DNA from: Forficula auricularia
Lineage: Eukaryota > Arthropoda > Insecta > Dermaptera > Forficulidae
NCBI GenBank assembly: GCA_024734495.1
Contig: JALMQS010000089.1
Span: 6,894,420-6,958,419 of the forward strand
Direction: 5' to 3'
Length of the DNA stretch: 64,000 nt
This document shows positions 51,716 through 62,797 of this stretch, piece after piece (the first letter of the stretch is position 1; every line of letters starts with the position of its first letter). Below the pieces are notes generated by a model. The model had not been told where the DNA came from and searched no databases. It saw only the letters and a list, made by a program, of their open reading frames with translations. The position numbers were made by a program, and so were the translations under genes.

Positions 51716-51810
51716 CATGGCTTGGGATCGAATCAGAATGAGCCTGAATAATTAAATTAAAAATTAATTCGTATAGGAATGCTCACTTAACCTACTGAGC
51801 TATGGAGCTC
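51716..51810 (-). repeat. tRNA-like SINE head
   Basis: On the minus strand box A TAGCTCAGTAGG and box B GATTCGATCCC are good Pol III promoter matches, separated by an AT-rich insert of about 50 nt. Acceptor pairing is poor. A tRNA-derived SINE or an intron-bearing tRNA relic. Confidence 0.45.
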
Positions 51811-51975
51811 TCAGAGACGAGGCTCGAAAAATAGGTCTTAAGCATTCCTTGATAAGAAATCATTAAATAAATGGCTTTAAGAATTACACCAAGCAAATGG
51901 CAATTTGTGATTTAATTGAAATTTTTTTATTCAAAATTCAGTTAAATAGGATATAAGTTTTAAGAAAAAAATAAA

Positions 51976-52314
51976 AACCGACTTCAAAAAACTAAATGCA
52001 ACAAATAAAATACACTAAAAGGTATAAAATAATTATTATCTTATTTAGTTACAACTAAACGACGCAATATTAACGATGAAATTACTTTTTGAAGTCGGTG
52101 CCAAACAAACTATACCTATAAGCGAACGTACCCGCCAAACGTCACTAAGTAAGATCCGTCGAGTGCGATTCATAAAAGGTATGTTTGGCACCGTCTTCTA
52201 AAAAGTAATTTCATGTTAATATTTCGTAGTTTACTTGTAACTAAATAAGATAATAATTATTTTATACCTTTTAGTGTATTTTTATTTGTTGCATTTAATT
52301 TTTGGAAGTCGGTT
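51976..52314. repeat. Foldback palindrome F1
   Basis: 339 bp: begins AACCGACTTC, ends GAAGTCGGTT, with arms of about 130 bp (AATGCAACAAATAAAATACA, TTTAGTTACAACTAAACGAC) and an inner inverted pair around a loop of about 70 bp starting CCTATAAGCGAAC. Joined on its right to a body of the GAAGTCGGTT repeat. Related to F2 (54902-55285) and F3 (60532-60870). Confidence 0.88.
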
Positions 52315-52668
52315 TTTATTTTTTTCTTAAAAATTATTTTTATTTTTCTCTTTTTAGTGATGTTATTAATAGTGATCATATCATCAGAACTTGACCAAAT
52401 TAATATGGCACCATCCCTAAGATAACCCCTTTCCAATAAAAAAAGAATCATCGAAATCGGTTCATAAACAAAATTAGGCCTGAACAAACCTAACAAAAAA
52501 GGTCTAATACCTATGAAAAAAATGGGACCAATCGGAAAGTAGACTGAACCCAATGCAAATTTTCTTTCAAAATCGGTTCACAATTGGCGGAGATATGAGG
52601 TAACATAGGCACAAAAAAAAAAATTCAGTTGAATAGAGAACCTCCTCCTTTTTTGCAGTCGGTTAAAA
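52315..52668 (+). repeat. Dispersed GAAGTCGGTT repeat, copy 3
   Basis: Shortened body: starts after F1 with TTTTTCTCTTTTTAGTGATG and ends TTTTTTGCAGTCGGTTAAAA. The 98-codon minus frame here resembles the 113-codon plus frame at 60234-60575 only because both are copies of the same repeat. Confidence 0.8.
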
Positions 52669-52894
52669 ATGGATTTAAAATATGTCCATTGTTGCAATTT
52701 AAGCTTTGAAATTGACATTTTATTGTTTAATAGTTGATGCGAAGCAGCCAAGTAAACATATAATCCAAGTTTCTTATATGAGAAGCTCCTCAAAGAAGAA
52801 ATGTGCATTTTTTTCTTTAGAATCTTAATTTAATATTTTTGTTTTATCTAGGTGTCTTAATATTCTTCTTCCTGTTAAATGGAAGCAAATGTAG

Positions 52895-53030
52895 CTTCCA
52901 TGACTGGGAGGTTTTTTTACGGAGTGAGCTTGTTAGCCTCACGTCCAACCCCTTTTAGTCGCCTTTTACGACAAGCAGAGGATACTATGGACCTATTCTA
53001 CCCCCGGTCCATAGGGGTCTCAGTGTGCAA
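52895..53030 (+). repeat. Conserved repeat fragment (TCGCCTTTTACGACAAGC)
   Basis: GC-richer patch with TCGCCTTTTACGACAAGCAG followed by a CCCCGGTCCATAGGGG hairpin. Related text is, from memory, widespread in insect genomes, probably the end of a LINE. The 60-codon frame is not a gene. Confidence 0.45.
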
Positions 53031-53090
53031 TACTTTTTTTACAATTAGCAGTTATTGGTAGAAAGTCGGGAAATTTCATAAATCAACTGG

Positions 53091-53208
53091 TGTGGTCACC
53101 ACGACTTTCACATTCTCACTTATTTGAAATCATCGCGACACTCCTAATTTACATCCCCTTCCTTTATTTAAATCGGATTAAAATTTATACACGACTAATA
53201 ACTCAAGA
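53091..53208 (+). repeat. Dispersed repeat, partner of 51239-51356
   Basis: See partner. Both lie in the same 2-kb neighbourhood on either side of F1. Confidence 0.75.
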
Positions 53209-54901
53209 CACTTGATAAGTCCACCAATTTAAAAAAAAAATCGTTAGTACCGTTTTTGAGTAACTAAAAAAGCGCAAAATCTTTCATGTAAATGTCAACT
53301 TCCGGTGTTCCTATTTCAACCAAAAGCTTGCTGTACCCATTCTAGCTTAAGTTTCGAATTTCGTAGCTTTGAGACTTATGGTTGCAAAACGCAGGGGGTG
53401 TACATGTACATACGCACTGACCAATGGATTTTTGGCCCCTTTTTGGCCTCTGGGGACCACAATATCCGGCTTTATGTCCTAAATCCGGTTTCCAACTATT
53501 AAGGCATCCATTCCTTCCACCTAGAAGTTACAAAATGAAATTTTTTTCTTCTCTGAGATAGAAGCTCTCAAAGCGTCATGACCCAGGCAGGCGATCTTAA
53601 TACTTCATATTACTATATTCTATAGAATATAAATGTGAAAGTAAAAAAACACATGTAGGTATGTTGATTGTTATTTTTTGAAATTGATTAGTCTAAATAG
53701 GAAGTTAAAAATAGACAAAAAATTTATGCATTTTTTAGTGTAATTTCCGAACATTAATACATTTTCTAATTTCTGTTGTATTTTAGATAGAAATATTATA
53801 AAAAATAAACAGATTATAAAACAAGGGATTATTTTTTATGTGTAAGCACTTGTACTAAAGATATATAATAATTAGCTCGGTTTAAGGAAAAAAATTTAGA
53901 GACACATAGGACTGACTATGAAAGTACTTCTAGTCTAAAATTTGAAAGACACCCCACTCCCTCTTCCATATAAATATATTAGTGTTCATTTATTATTTTC
54001 ATTAAGTTCTTGTTGCACCGGCGAGTTAAACTAACTATCAAACTTATTTGTCAATCGAAAAGTTTGATTTTGCAATCGTGAGTGAGAGAAAACATTTTTT
54101 GCATGATTTTTATTCCTGGTGAATTATAAAATCAGGATGTATATTGTGTTATAATTATACATTTAAAATTATAGAACTAAAAAAGATAAATCTTAAATGT
54201 TCTATATTAAAATCACAGACTCATATTTTAAGCAATTGATGTGGGCAACATTTATAAAATTAAATTTTTCTCGTTATAACCACTATTTATCATTTAAATG
54301 TTTGTTGGATGAAGATTAATGATCGTTTGGGAGATAAAACTTGTTGAAAATACATATAAATTATGCAAAAAATACAATGAAAGCACTTAAAAAAAATCAG
54401 AGTGAACAGAAAGAATGAAGAATCGGAAATAGTCAAAACTAATGAATAATTAAACACTTATGATTAACTAATCCATATTTAAAAAATTTATGATTAGTAT
54501 AAAATTTAATCTAAAATGAAAAATCTACTAAGGCTTTCAGAAATGTTATTAGAACAGTGTGGTTGTTAGTCATTTATTAATAAAGAAATAATAGAAACAA
54601 ATGTTCATTACGTTTCTTTACTGAAAGTGTATTTTAGGCAGATCCTCAGAAAATCTTTCGGAACCAGAGTGAAGCCCAAATTTGTGTTTGAAAATAAATA
54701 AGATTTTTAATCGGGAATATAGATATCCATAATTTAAGAAATAAATACGATACTTTAATAAAAACAATCAGAAATTAATAAAAAAAATTTTGATTACCAT
54801 ACAACTCGTTTGGAGATTTATAATGATGATAATATTTAAGAAAAATGAAATTAAAAATAAAATAAAATAAAAAATATTTAAAATTATAAAAAAAATAATA
54901 A
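53209..54901. other. AT-rich intergenic stretch, no gene seen
   Basis: About 53300-53520 is less AT-rich with a 65-codon plus frame of no recognised type; the rest is very AT-rich without structure. Confidence 0.5.
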
Positions 54902-55285
54902 AACCGACTTCAAAAAAATTAAATGCAACAAATAAAATAATAATAACTCAAAAATAAAATAAAATACACTAAAAGGTATAAAATAATTATCTAATTTGAG
55001 TCACAACTAAACGACGAAATATTAACATGAAATCACTTTTTGAAGTCGGTGCCAAAAATATACATTTTATGAATCGAACTCGATGGACTTGCTTAGTACG
55101 ATTTGGCGAGTACGCTTGCTTATATAAGTTTGTTTAGCACCGACTTCAAAAAGTGATTTCATGTTAATATTTCGTCGTTTAGTTGTAACTAAATTAGATA
55201 ATTATTTTATACCTTTTAGTGCATTTTATTTATTTTTGAGTTATTATTATTTTATTTGTTGCATTTAATTTTTTTGAAGTCGGTT
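54902..55285. repeat. Foldback palindrome F2
   Basis: 384 bp; AACCGACTTC ... GAAGTCGGTT with longer arms than F1 (an extra AATAATAACTCAAAAATAAA on each side). Relative to its body on the right, the central loop (ATTTTATGAATCGAACTCGA) is in the opposite orientation to that of F1. Confidence 0.88.
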
Positions 55286-55972
55286 TTATTTATTTTTTAT
55301 AAAAATTATTTTTATTTTTCTCTTTTTAGTGATGTTATTAATAGTGAGTTAATATAATACCTTGCATGCATCTCGTAAGAGAAAGCTTCGGGCGAATGAA
55401 TCAGAAAATGATAATAAAATTAAATTCATAAATATAGAAATTCTCTTGAAACGTTTGCGGGTTTTGAATGAATGTTTTAAGATTTTTTATAAAAGATTTT
55501 ATTTATTATAATTTCGATTATTTGCTCATAAGAATTGAAGATTCACGTTATTTCGTCATTGATCATATGATCTGAACTTGACCAAATTAATATGCGACCA
55601 CCTCTAAGGTACCACCTTTCCAATTAAAAAAAAAACATCGAAATCGGTCCACGTGGCAAAATGTTCTCGCTGAACATAGATAAAATAAATGAATACTTAG
55701 GTATCTTGACTATCTTGGAGCTATACTGATCCTAACGCAGAAAGAATCATTAAAATTAGTTCATAAACAAAGAAGTTATGGCTGAACAAACATAACAAAA
55801 AAATTCCAATACCAATGAAATTTATATTTTTACCAATAGGAAAGTAGACTGAACCCAATGCAAAAAAAATCATCAAAATCGGTTCACAATTGACGAAGAT
55901 ATCCAGGTAACATGGACAAAAAAAAATCAGTCGAATTGAAAACCTAATCCTTTTTTGAAGTCGGTTAAAAAA
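55286..55972 (+). repeat. Dispersed GAAGTCGGTT repeat, copy 4 (longest)
   Basis: Body of about 690 bp joined to F2, ending TTTTTTGAAGTCGGTTAAAA. Colinear with 1-608. This is the best candidate for a full-length copy: foldback plus body, 54902-55972. Confidence 0.82.
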
Positions 55973-56991
55973 TAATGATAAATTTTCAAAAAATAAAAAA
56001 ATCTTCTTTTGAGGTTTTTATTTATTTATTTATTTATTTATTTATTAATCTCCATGTTTTATAAAATTAATATTTTATTTAAATTTTCTTTTTATTAAAG
56101 ATTTTAAGATCCGAAAAATCAAAATATTTTTATTGGTAAAAGATAATATTTTCACAAAAAAAATTTCTGATTGTTTTAATAAAAGGTTATATACCGTACA
56201 TCTATATATAGTATAAATTCGATGATTTCAGGGAGGTTCCCGCGCCCCGTGAGTCTATGCTTGTCAATTATCATCTAAATACAAAATTAATGCAGCTTAT
56301 ATTTGATACCATTCTCCCCTACATCTGCTATTCATAGTAAGAGTTAATTAAACTCAAACATAAGCGTAAACACCTTGAACCTTCATCTTAGGTATTTATA
56401 ATGCAAATTCAAAGTAAACCAGAGTAACTCAGAATACGAAATCCTTTGGCTTAAATTTACAAGTTGCTATTTCATATATAATTTAGAATAATCAATTCTC
56501 TCTTTGAATTTGCTTTTAAAATGAACATTTTAGAATCAATATAGCTATCAGATTGTGAATTGTGACTATTTGGGCTCGAAATTTATGTTACATGCTTAGG
56601 AGGCAGTCAATCATATCCGGAAGTTTAACTGGAGACTAATGAAAATTTGATTCTATTCCTTACTAATATTTTATTGTTCATTTACTTCTTGTATGAATGG
56701 TTATTTTTTATCTTTAATTTTAAATTTTATATAATTATATAATTAAAAATTTTGAGTGAATATTTTATTAGTTTAAGAATAGAAAGAAAGGCACTAAAAA
56801 AAGGATATTTTAAAATATCGGTAAATTCTAAAATAGGCCCACCAAAACGGATAAAAACAAAACTCGCTACGCTCTAAGCAAATTTTACTGATTTGGAAAG
56901 TTGTGTCAGAAAATGGTTTAAGTTAAAAAGTTGAAACTTGGCAGATAGTTAATACAAGTTTATTAATACAAACTAAGGAATATCAAATATT
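55973..56991. other. AT-rich intergenic stretch, no gene seen
   Basis: Includes a (TTTA)n run at about 56018-56045 not attached to any recognised element. Confidence 0.5.
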
Positions 56992-57047
56992 AAAGTAGAC
57001 AAAAAAGAGTGTGTCTTCTGCTGGAAAAATAAATTTTTAATTTATTT

Positions 57048-57095
57048 ATAACGAGACTATAGTTTCGAGAGCTCTACCCTCTTCATCAGTCTATT
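57048..57095 (-). ncRNA. Hammerhead ribozyme-like motif, left arm
   Basis: Minus strand: CTGATGA (57083-57089), stem GAG/CTC, GAAAC (57062-57066), CTATAG, cleavage triplet GTC (57055-57057). Core intact. Confidence 0.6.
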
Positions 57096-57143
57096 TCAAT
57101 TGATATCAGACTTTCACACATCAATTCCTGTGATTCAATAGTA

Positions 57144-57190
57144 ATAGACTGATGAAGAGGGTAAAACCCTCGAAACTATAATCATGCTAT
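57144..57190 (+). ncRNA. Hammerhead ribozyme-like motif, right arm
   Basis: CTGATGA (57149-57155), stem II GAGGG/CCCTC, GAAAC (57172-57176), then TATAATC: the G of the CTATAG stem III is mutated, so cleavage is less likely than in the left arm. Confidence 0.55.
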
Positions 57191-57305
57191 AAATAAATTA
57201 AATATTTATTTTTCCAGCAGAAAACACACTCTTTTATTGTCTCCTTTAATTTATAAAAATTCTGCTATTCTCGGCAAAAATAAACTTTCAATTATATCAG
57301 ATATA

Positions 57306-57405
57306 ATAGGTTGGAGTTGGTGGTATTTCCTACCTATTACAATTTAAAAATGTTTCACTATAAACCCACACTGCGTTCCCTAAATTTTAAGAAATATCAG
57401 ATACA
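57306..57405 (+). repeat. Dispersed repeat, partner of 10262-10375
   Basis: Shares AAAATGTTTCACTAT, CACTGCGTTCCC and TTAAGAAATAT-like blocks. Diverged. Confidence 0.45.
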
Positions 57406-57880
57406 ACCGTTTGATATCGCTCCATAGTATAATTATATTTTTTTGAATTTTCACCCAAGAGTTGGGTAGCTAGAAAGTCAAAAATATAATCATTTCGGTA
57501 ATATAAATATTTTGGCACCTGAAAAAACTAACCACGATATTTTATTTTGAGTTATCGTAGATAGCGTAATCTAGACAAACTGGCAGAGAGAAAAAATATT
57601 TTATTTTCCACTTAAAGATCTATAAACAAAAATGATTTTAAAAAATTAAGTGAAATAAAGAATGCGGGTAGGCAAATTCTTGAGTCTATCAGAGTATTTA
57701 TTATTAAATTTGTCCAGGGAGAATAGTCTAGGTTTAAAGTGAAACATATTTAATAAAATAAAATGAAATTTTAATTGTTAAATTAATCAATCGAGGCCAA
57801 CGCTGCGAAAAATGAACGAGGAAAGGATTAAAAAAGAAATTCCATAATTCATATAGACAATAAGTATTAGTTTGGGTTCA
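57406..57880. other. AT-rich stretch, nothing recognised
   Basis: No gene or termini. Confidence 0.5.
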
Positions 57881-57881
57881 A

Positions 57882-57977
57882 GGATCAGTGGCTAAGAGGA
57901 TATAGGAGCTAAAGCTCTTATGACAAAGCATCACAGTACACATGCGAAGGGCCCGGGTTCGAGCCCTGGCTGATCCT
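57882..57977 (+). repeat. tRNA-derived unit with perfect Pol III boxes
   Basis: Acceptor GGATCAG/CTGATCC (7 bp, perfect), box A TGGCTAAGAGG, T arm CCGGG-TTCGAGC-CCTGG with box B GGTTCGAGCC, and a short T run after it. 95 nt: the region between the D arm and the T arm (about 43 nt) does not form a proper anticodon arm. Either a tRNA-derived SINE head or a tRNA pseudogene with a replaced centre. Confidence 0.5.
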
Positions 57978-59310
57978 TTTGTCTATAAATAAAAAATAAT
58001 AATCTTTTCTTCGTTCCGTAAATTTAACTTTAAAATTTTAATATTTATTATCATTTATTGATTTGTACATATTACCAGGCTTCTTTGACTAGTAACAAGA
58101 AATTGAAAGGTGAATATATTCACCTCCTAAGTTCTGATTATTTGTTATTAAAGTGAAAACTTTTTTAGCGGGGGCAATGAGAAAACTTTATGAAACGACA
58201 TGAAAAGAGAAAGAGCATAGAATTAGGAAGATAGAGATTGAGATAGAACGATTTACCGGATTCTTCTTTGTGGGGAGAATGGTTATTCCTCAAGTATTCG
58301 AGTAAGTTGATTGATTTTCAAAAGATTCCTTCAGATCTTCAGCAAAGATAACGGGTACGATAACAAAGCAGTTGCTATGGTTACTTATAAAATTTCCTCC
58401 CAAATTTAGTATTTTACAAATGGGCTTTATCCATTCATACTTAAGGTTATTGAGATATATTTGAAGGAATAAATACATTTTAAAGAATTTAAAAAAGTAC
58501 TATCTTACTTAAGAGTAAAGTACTTTAAAATAAACACACAAATTCCAAACACACACGCTTGGATGCTCAAACGTTCACATGCACCTTAAACCATTTCACT
58601 TCTGCCGTGGGCTCTTAAGCACATACAATTATTTTTTATGGCCTAGAATATTTGGCCTATTTGAGTGGAACAAATTTAAGTTTTTTTTCGACTTTGACGG
58701 GCTGTGTATGTTGAGTGTAAATAAATATAGGATCTAAATTAGAGCCTCTGGCTATTTAATGATCAACTTTATTACTTTATCGAAAACTAGCTGTCCCCGG
58801 AAGTTAGACCGGAAGGGGTTCGGACAATAGAGCATTTTATTGCCTGTTCACTCAAAAAGGGAGGGAGAGGGAGAGTTAGCTCAACAAACACAAATACAAA
58901 CTTTTTTAGAACTAATTTTTGATCATTTATATATAGGTATTCAACCATTCAAAATGTTCGCAAGTAATTAATTCAATTAATTTTAAATTTTTTAAATAAA
59001 TAAAAAATTTGGCCCCTAACAAGAAATGAATTTCCATTTTCCATTTTAAACTCGAAATCAATGCATTTCGGATGATTTTATTATCTGTTTTAATTAATAA
59101 ATTTTCTTAAACAAATAAGATTTTACTTCGTCCAAAATGCATTCTGTAATTGGAATTCCGCCTTTTTTAGGAACCATTTTTTTCTGAAATAAATAAATAA
59201 GTAATATCTTAAAAAATATTATTTTTACGGATATTATTAAAAGACGCTTTTTTAGTCGGTGAGGATTTTCTGTTCAAAGAATTTTTTGAAATAAACTAAT
59301 TAGTATGGAT
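57978..59310. other. AT-rich stretch, no gene seen
   Basis: 58788-58830 carries AACTAGCTGTCCCCGG, similar to a common insect repeat terminus. The minus frame 58290-58478 (62 codons) shows no recognised domain. Confidence 0.4.
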
Positions 59311-59375
59311 ATTTATTTATTTATTTATTTATTTATTTGATTATTTTACGGACTAGTAGTCCACTTACAAAATAA
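59311..59375 (-). mobile_element. Severely truncated Jockey-type LINE 3' end
   Basis: (TTTA)n followed by ATTTTACGGACTAGTAGTCC, the same 3' terminus and tail as 4029-4097. Only about 30 bp of element remain: a dead-on-arrival insertion. Confidence 0.8.
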
Positions 59376-59555
59376 CTTATAAATAACACTATACTTATAA
59401 ATAACACTATAACAATATAAATTATTTTGATTGCTATAAAGTAATTTCTTAGGATGAAAGATGAAAGTACATACGAACTTAGAGTAAGGTATGTTTTATC
59501 ACATGAATAGCAATATTTTTTAATGAGAATTATTTTAGTTCTTTAAATTTGATCA

Positions 59556-59798
59556 TTGCGCGAGAATTATTATAATGAACGCCTGCTGCTGCAACCCGAA
59601 AAGCAGAGCATTCGTTTTGAATGCATACCCTACTGCTGGCAGGTGGCGCTGAATTTTTTATGTCAGTTTGGTATAAAACCACCCAATAAAGTTTTGATTC
59701 ATGAAATCTTTATAATTATCAAAGATATATTTAAAGAAACTAAACAAAATAATATAAGAGTGGAGAAAAAAATGAAAGCCTCTGGCAAATTTTTCTGA
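59556..59798 (+). other. Open frame with a GC-rich, coding-like island
   Basis: 80-codon plus frame. Its residues about 8-33 (59578-59657) are encoded by DNA of about 50% GC rich in CTG, CGC, GAA and CAG codons, in a neighbourhood of about 25% GC; the flanking codons return to AT-rich use. The encoded segment (ERLLLQPEKQSIRFECIPYC) looks protein-like and of bacterial codon style. I cannot name the protein. It could be a transferred bacterial fragment, an exon or chance. Confidence 0.35.
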
Positions 59799-60170
59799 TT
59801 TGGCAGTTTTTATGCTTCTAACTTATTGAGATAGAAGGCTGAAACTTGGTGCAAAAATACACATTATTTATTCATTTAGATTTTTCATTGTTTCACTTAA
59901 AAAGTAAAATGGGATTCAATTAGTGTAGCTACACTCTCTTTCGGTCAGAGTAGTAGGTATAGCTCGTAAACTAAATAAAATAAAAACATGAAATGTCTAA
60001 GTAAAAAGTATGTAATTCTTTACCCCAAAATAAAAAATCTGATTAAAATTCTAATCCAATGATTATTTGGGGGAAGGTCGAATTTTATGTAGGGTCAAAA
60101 ATAAAAAATAAATTTTTATCATAAAACATAAGCTATAAAGATTTTTATAAGTAAAATTAGATTTAATTTT
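59799..60170. other. AT-rich stretch, nothing recognised
   Basis: No gene or element ends. Confidence 0.5.
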
Positions 60171-60531
60171 TAACCGACTTCAAAAAAAGGAGGAGGTTCT
60201 CTATTCGACTGATTTTTTTTTTTTTTTTTTTTTGTGCCTATGTTACCTCATATCTCCGCCAATTGTGAACCGATTTTGAAATTTTTTTTGCATTGGGTCC
60301 AGCTCTACGTTCCGATTGGTCCCATTTTTTTCGTAGGTATTAGACCTTTTTTGTTAGGTTTGTTCAGGACTAACTTCTTTGTTTATGAACCGATTTCGAT
60401 GATTCTTTTTTTATTGGAAAGGGGGTATCTTAGGGATGGTACAATATTAATTTGGTCAAGTTCTGATGATAGGATCACTATTAATAACATCACTAAAAAG
60501 AGAAAAATAAAAATTTTTGAGAAAAAAATAA
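60171..60531 (-). repeat. Dispersed GAAGTCGGTT repeat, copy 5 (inverted)
   Basis: Starts TAACCGACTTCAAAAAAAGG, passes a T run of about 21 at 60211-60232, and runs to CACTAAAAAGAGAAAAATAA, the reverse of the start of copy 3. Joined on its right to F3. The 113-codon plus frame is repeat sequence. Confidence 0.82.
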
Positions 60532-60870
60532 CACCGATTTCAAAAAAATTAAATGCAACAAATAAAATACACTAAAAGCTATAAAATAATTATTATCTTA
60601 TTTAGTTACAACTAAACGACGAAATATTAACATGAAATTACTTTTTGAAGTCGGTGCCAAACATATACCTTTTATGAATCGCACTCGACGGATCTTACTT
60701 AGTATGTTTGGTGGGTACGCTCGCTTATAGGTATAATTTGTTTGGCACCGACTTAAAAAAGTAATTTCATGTTAATATTTCGTCGTTTAGTTGTAACTAA
60801 ATAAGATAATAATTATTTTATACCTTTTAGTGTATTTTATTTGTTGCATTTAATTTTTTTGAAGTCTGTT
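60532..60870. repeat. Foldback palindrome F3
   Basis: 339 bp, same arms as F1; ends GAAGTCTGTT (one change). Its body is on the left. When oriented body-right, its loop agrees with F1 and is opposite to F2. Confidence 0.88.
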
Positions 60871-61610
60871 TTATTTTTTTCTTAAAATTTTTTTTAAAAC
60901 GGCGATCTGAGAGAGCTGGCTATTTTTTAGTGATTTTTGACATCTATTGCCATTTAGAAATGGATTAACTTAAATTTTTGACAAAATTTCACGAATTCCC
61001 TAATATCCTTCTTATCAATGACAAATAATAAGAAATTTGATCTCTCGTGTATTTTGGGGGTTATAAGGTACAGAATCCTCGGTATAAGATACGGTTCGCA
61101 GTTGGCCGAGTAATTTTGATTTTCGTAAAGTTAGGTATCCGAATTTTGAAAGATGGTTGAACAGTCAAATGAAAAAAAGAAATTGTGCTTAAAAATTATT
61201 TTTCTCCACGTTTCAGATATTTCTTGACATAACATAATAAGAGAATATAACATTGCATGCAGATTAAAATATTTTTAATAGGTAGAAGATATATTATAAA
61301 TATTTAATTGATCCTCTTTAAATTAAGCAACTCTGCAACTCTCGGTAAAATATCACTTTTTAATTGAATATTCAAATATCTGATTTTAATAATTAAATTT
61401 ATGCTAGGGATTAATAATAGGAAAATGAAGAATATTTTAATCCAGCCAGTAAGTTGGCTTTTCATTAGTAAATTGCTTTATAAATTCAAACATTAATGAA
61501 AAGCAAAATCTCACCACTTGAAGCGCTGCTAAGTGGGGCTTAGACTGAAACAGATAAAAAAAGTTGAAATAAAGAAAAGTTTTCATTGGAAAGAGCCGCT
61601 CGTATTTCTT

Positions 61611-61641
<31 letters not shown>

Positions 61642-62460
61642 ATATAATGAACGTAGGTTGTTTATAAAAACAACAAACATTAAACATGAGCTTGTCATCT
61701 CTCTAAGTGCAACTCTAAGCTCTTTTTTTAGCTTTTAATAAAACGTCGCTCGGGCACTTTGCCATGGCTTTTATGTAGCCACCTGTACCTTTGATCCTAA
61801 CAACTATCTTTGGGTGTAATGTTACAGATGAGGACAAGTTGCTAATTTCAAGAATTAATAAATATCATGTCTTGGTAGATAAATATAGTACCTATATAGC
61901 TTGAATGTGATCACATTTTATTTTTATGTATAATTAAAAAAATCAATTTTAATTGAAAAAAAGTTGTTAATGAACTTAAAATAAATTCAGAAAATTGATT
62001 CAAAATTCAAAATACAATTCGTTGATTTGATTAATTGTTTTTCTTTCTCAAGTTTTAGTGTCATTTAGTAAAATTCATAGTTCAGATAATGCTTGAGAAG
62101 AAGTTTTTTTTTCACAATTTAATGTATCATTTTAGTAGTGAAACAGTTGTCATAGAAATGAGTTGAATGGAGGCGGGTGGTTGCGTCAAACCAGTCTTAG
62201 GACTAATACTATTTATTTTTGAAATTTTAAATCAATTTTCTTAATGTATATGGCCCAAAGAATAAAGTGAGATGTAGTTCAATCAATCGCTATTTTCAAA
62301 ATATTTATTTATTGTTTGTTTTTTTATATCATTTATAAAGTAATTATTTTTTCAAAATTTTCAAATTTCCAATCATAAGTTGATTCATAAAGAGAAATCA
62401 ATGAGGTTATTCTCTGCATGATGCAAATAAACATAGACATATATATATATATATATATGG
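60871..62460. other. AT-rich stretch, no gene seen
   Basis: Contains a T run of about 24 at 61613-61637 and, at 62180-62205, the inverted relative of 48740-48842. No gene. Confidence 0.5.
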
Positions 62461-62770
62461 TATATATATGTTGCAGTAAAAACCCGTTTTTTCGCTGAAT
62501 ACCTTTATTCAACTAGAGTTTACAGATGTTCGTTCAGTTTAGTTCAAAAGTCTAGATTCTTCATTTTTGAGCTTCCGCCTCATTTCGTGTATTTATTTTC
62601 AAAAAATTTTGACATTTTCGTTTAAAATTTTTTGAAAATAAACACACGAAATGAGGCGGAGGGTCAAAAATGAAGATTCTAGACTTTTGAACCAAACTCA
62701 ACCAACATCAGTGGACTCTGGTTGCCATAAAGGTATTCGGCGAAACGCGTTTTTACTGCAACATATATAT
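62461..62770. repeat. 310-bp palindrome flanked by AT microsatellite
   Basis: Arms of about 145 bp: ATGTTGCAGTAAAAACCCG at the left and CGCGTTTTTACTGCAACAT at the right; inner parts CCGCCTCATTTCGTGT / ACACGAAATGAGGCGG are nearly perfect; centre near 62612. The outer third is more diverged than the inner part. Non-coding foldback or inverted duplication. Confidence 0.85.
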
Positions 62771-62797
62771 TTTATATATCAAATATAAATATTTTAT

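Larger units (their letters stand above)
56992..57250. mobile_element. Palindromic hammerhead-bearing element, copy 2
   Basis: Arms of about 100 bp: left from AGAGTGTGTCTTCTGCTGG, right to CCAGCAGAAAACACACTCTT, with a 45-bp spacer (about 57096-57140). Each arm contains a hammerhead-like core facing the centre (minus strand on the left, plus strand on the right). It is two head-to-head copies of the same tail-like sequence. No coding capacity. Confidence 0.75.

Noticed and set aside
60234..60575. Similar peptides at 52257-52553 (minus) and 60234-60575 (plus) as a conserved gene
   Set aside because: Both are copies of the same non-coding GAAGTCGGTT repeat; the frame is not maintained in the copies at 1-608 and 55286-55972.
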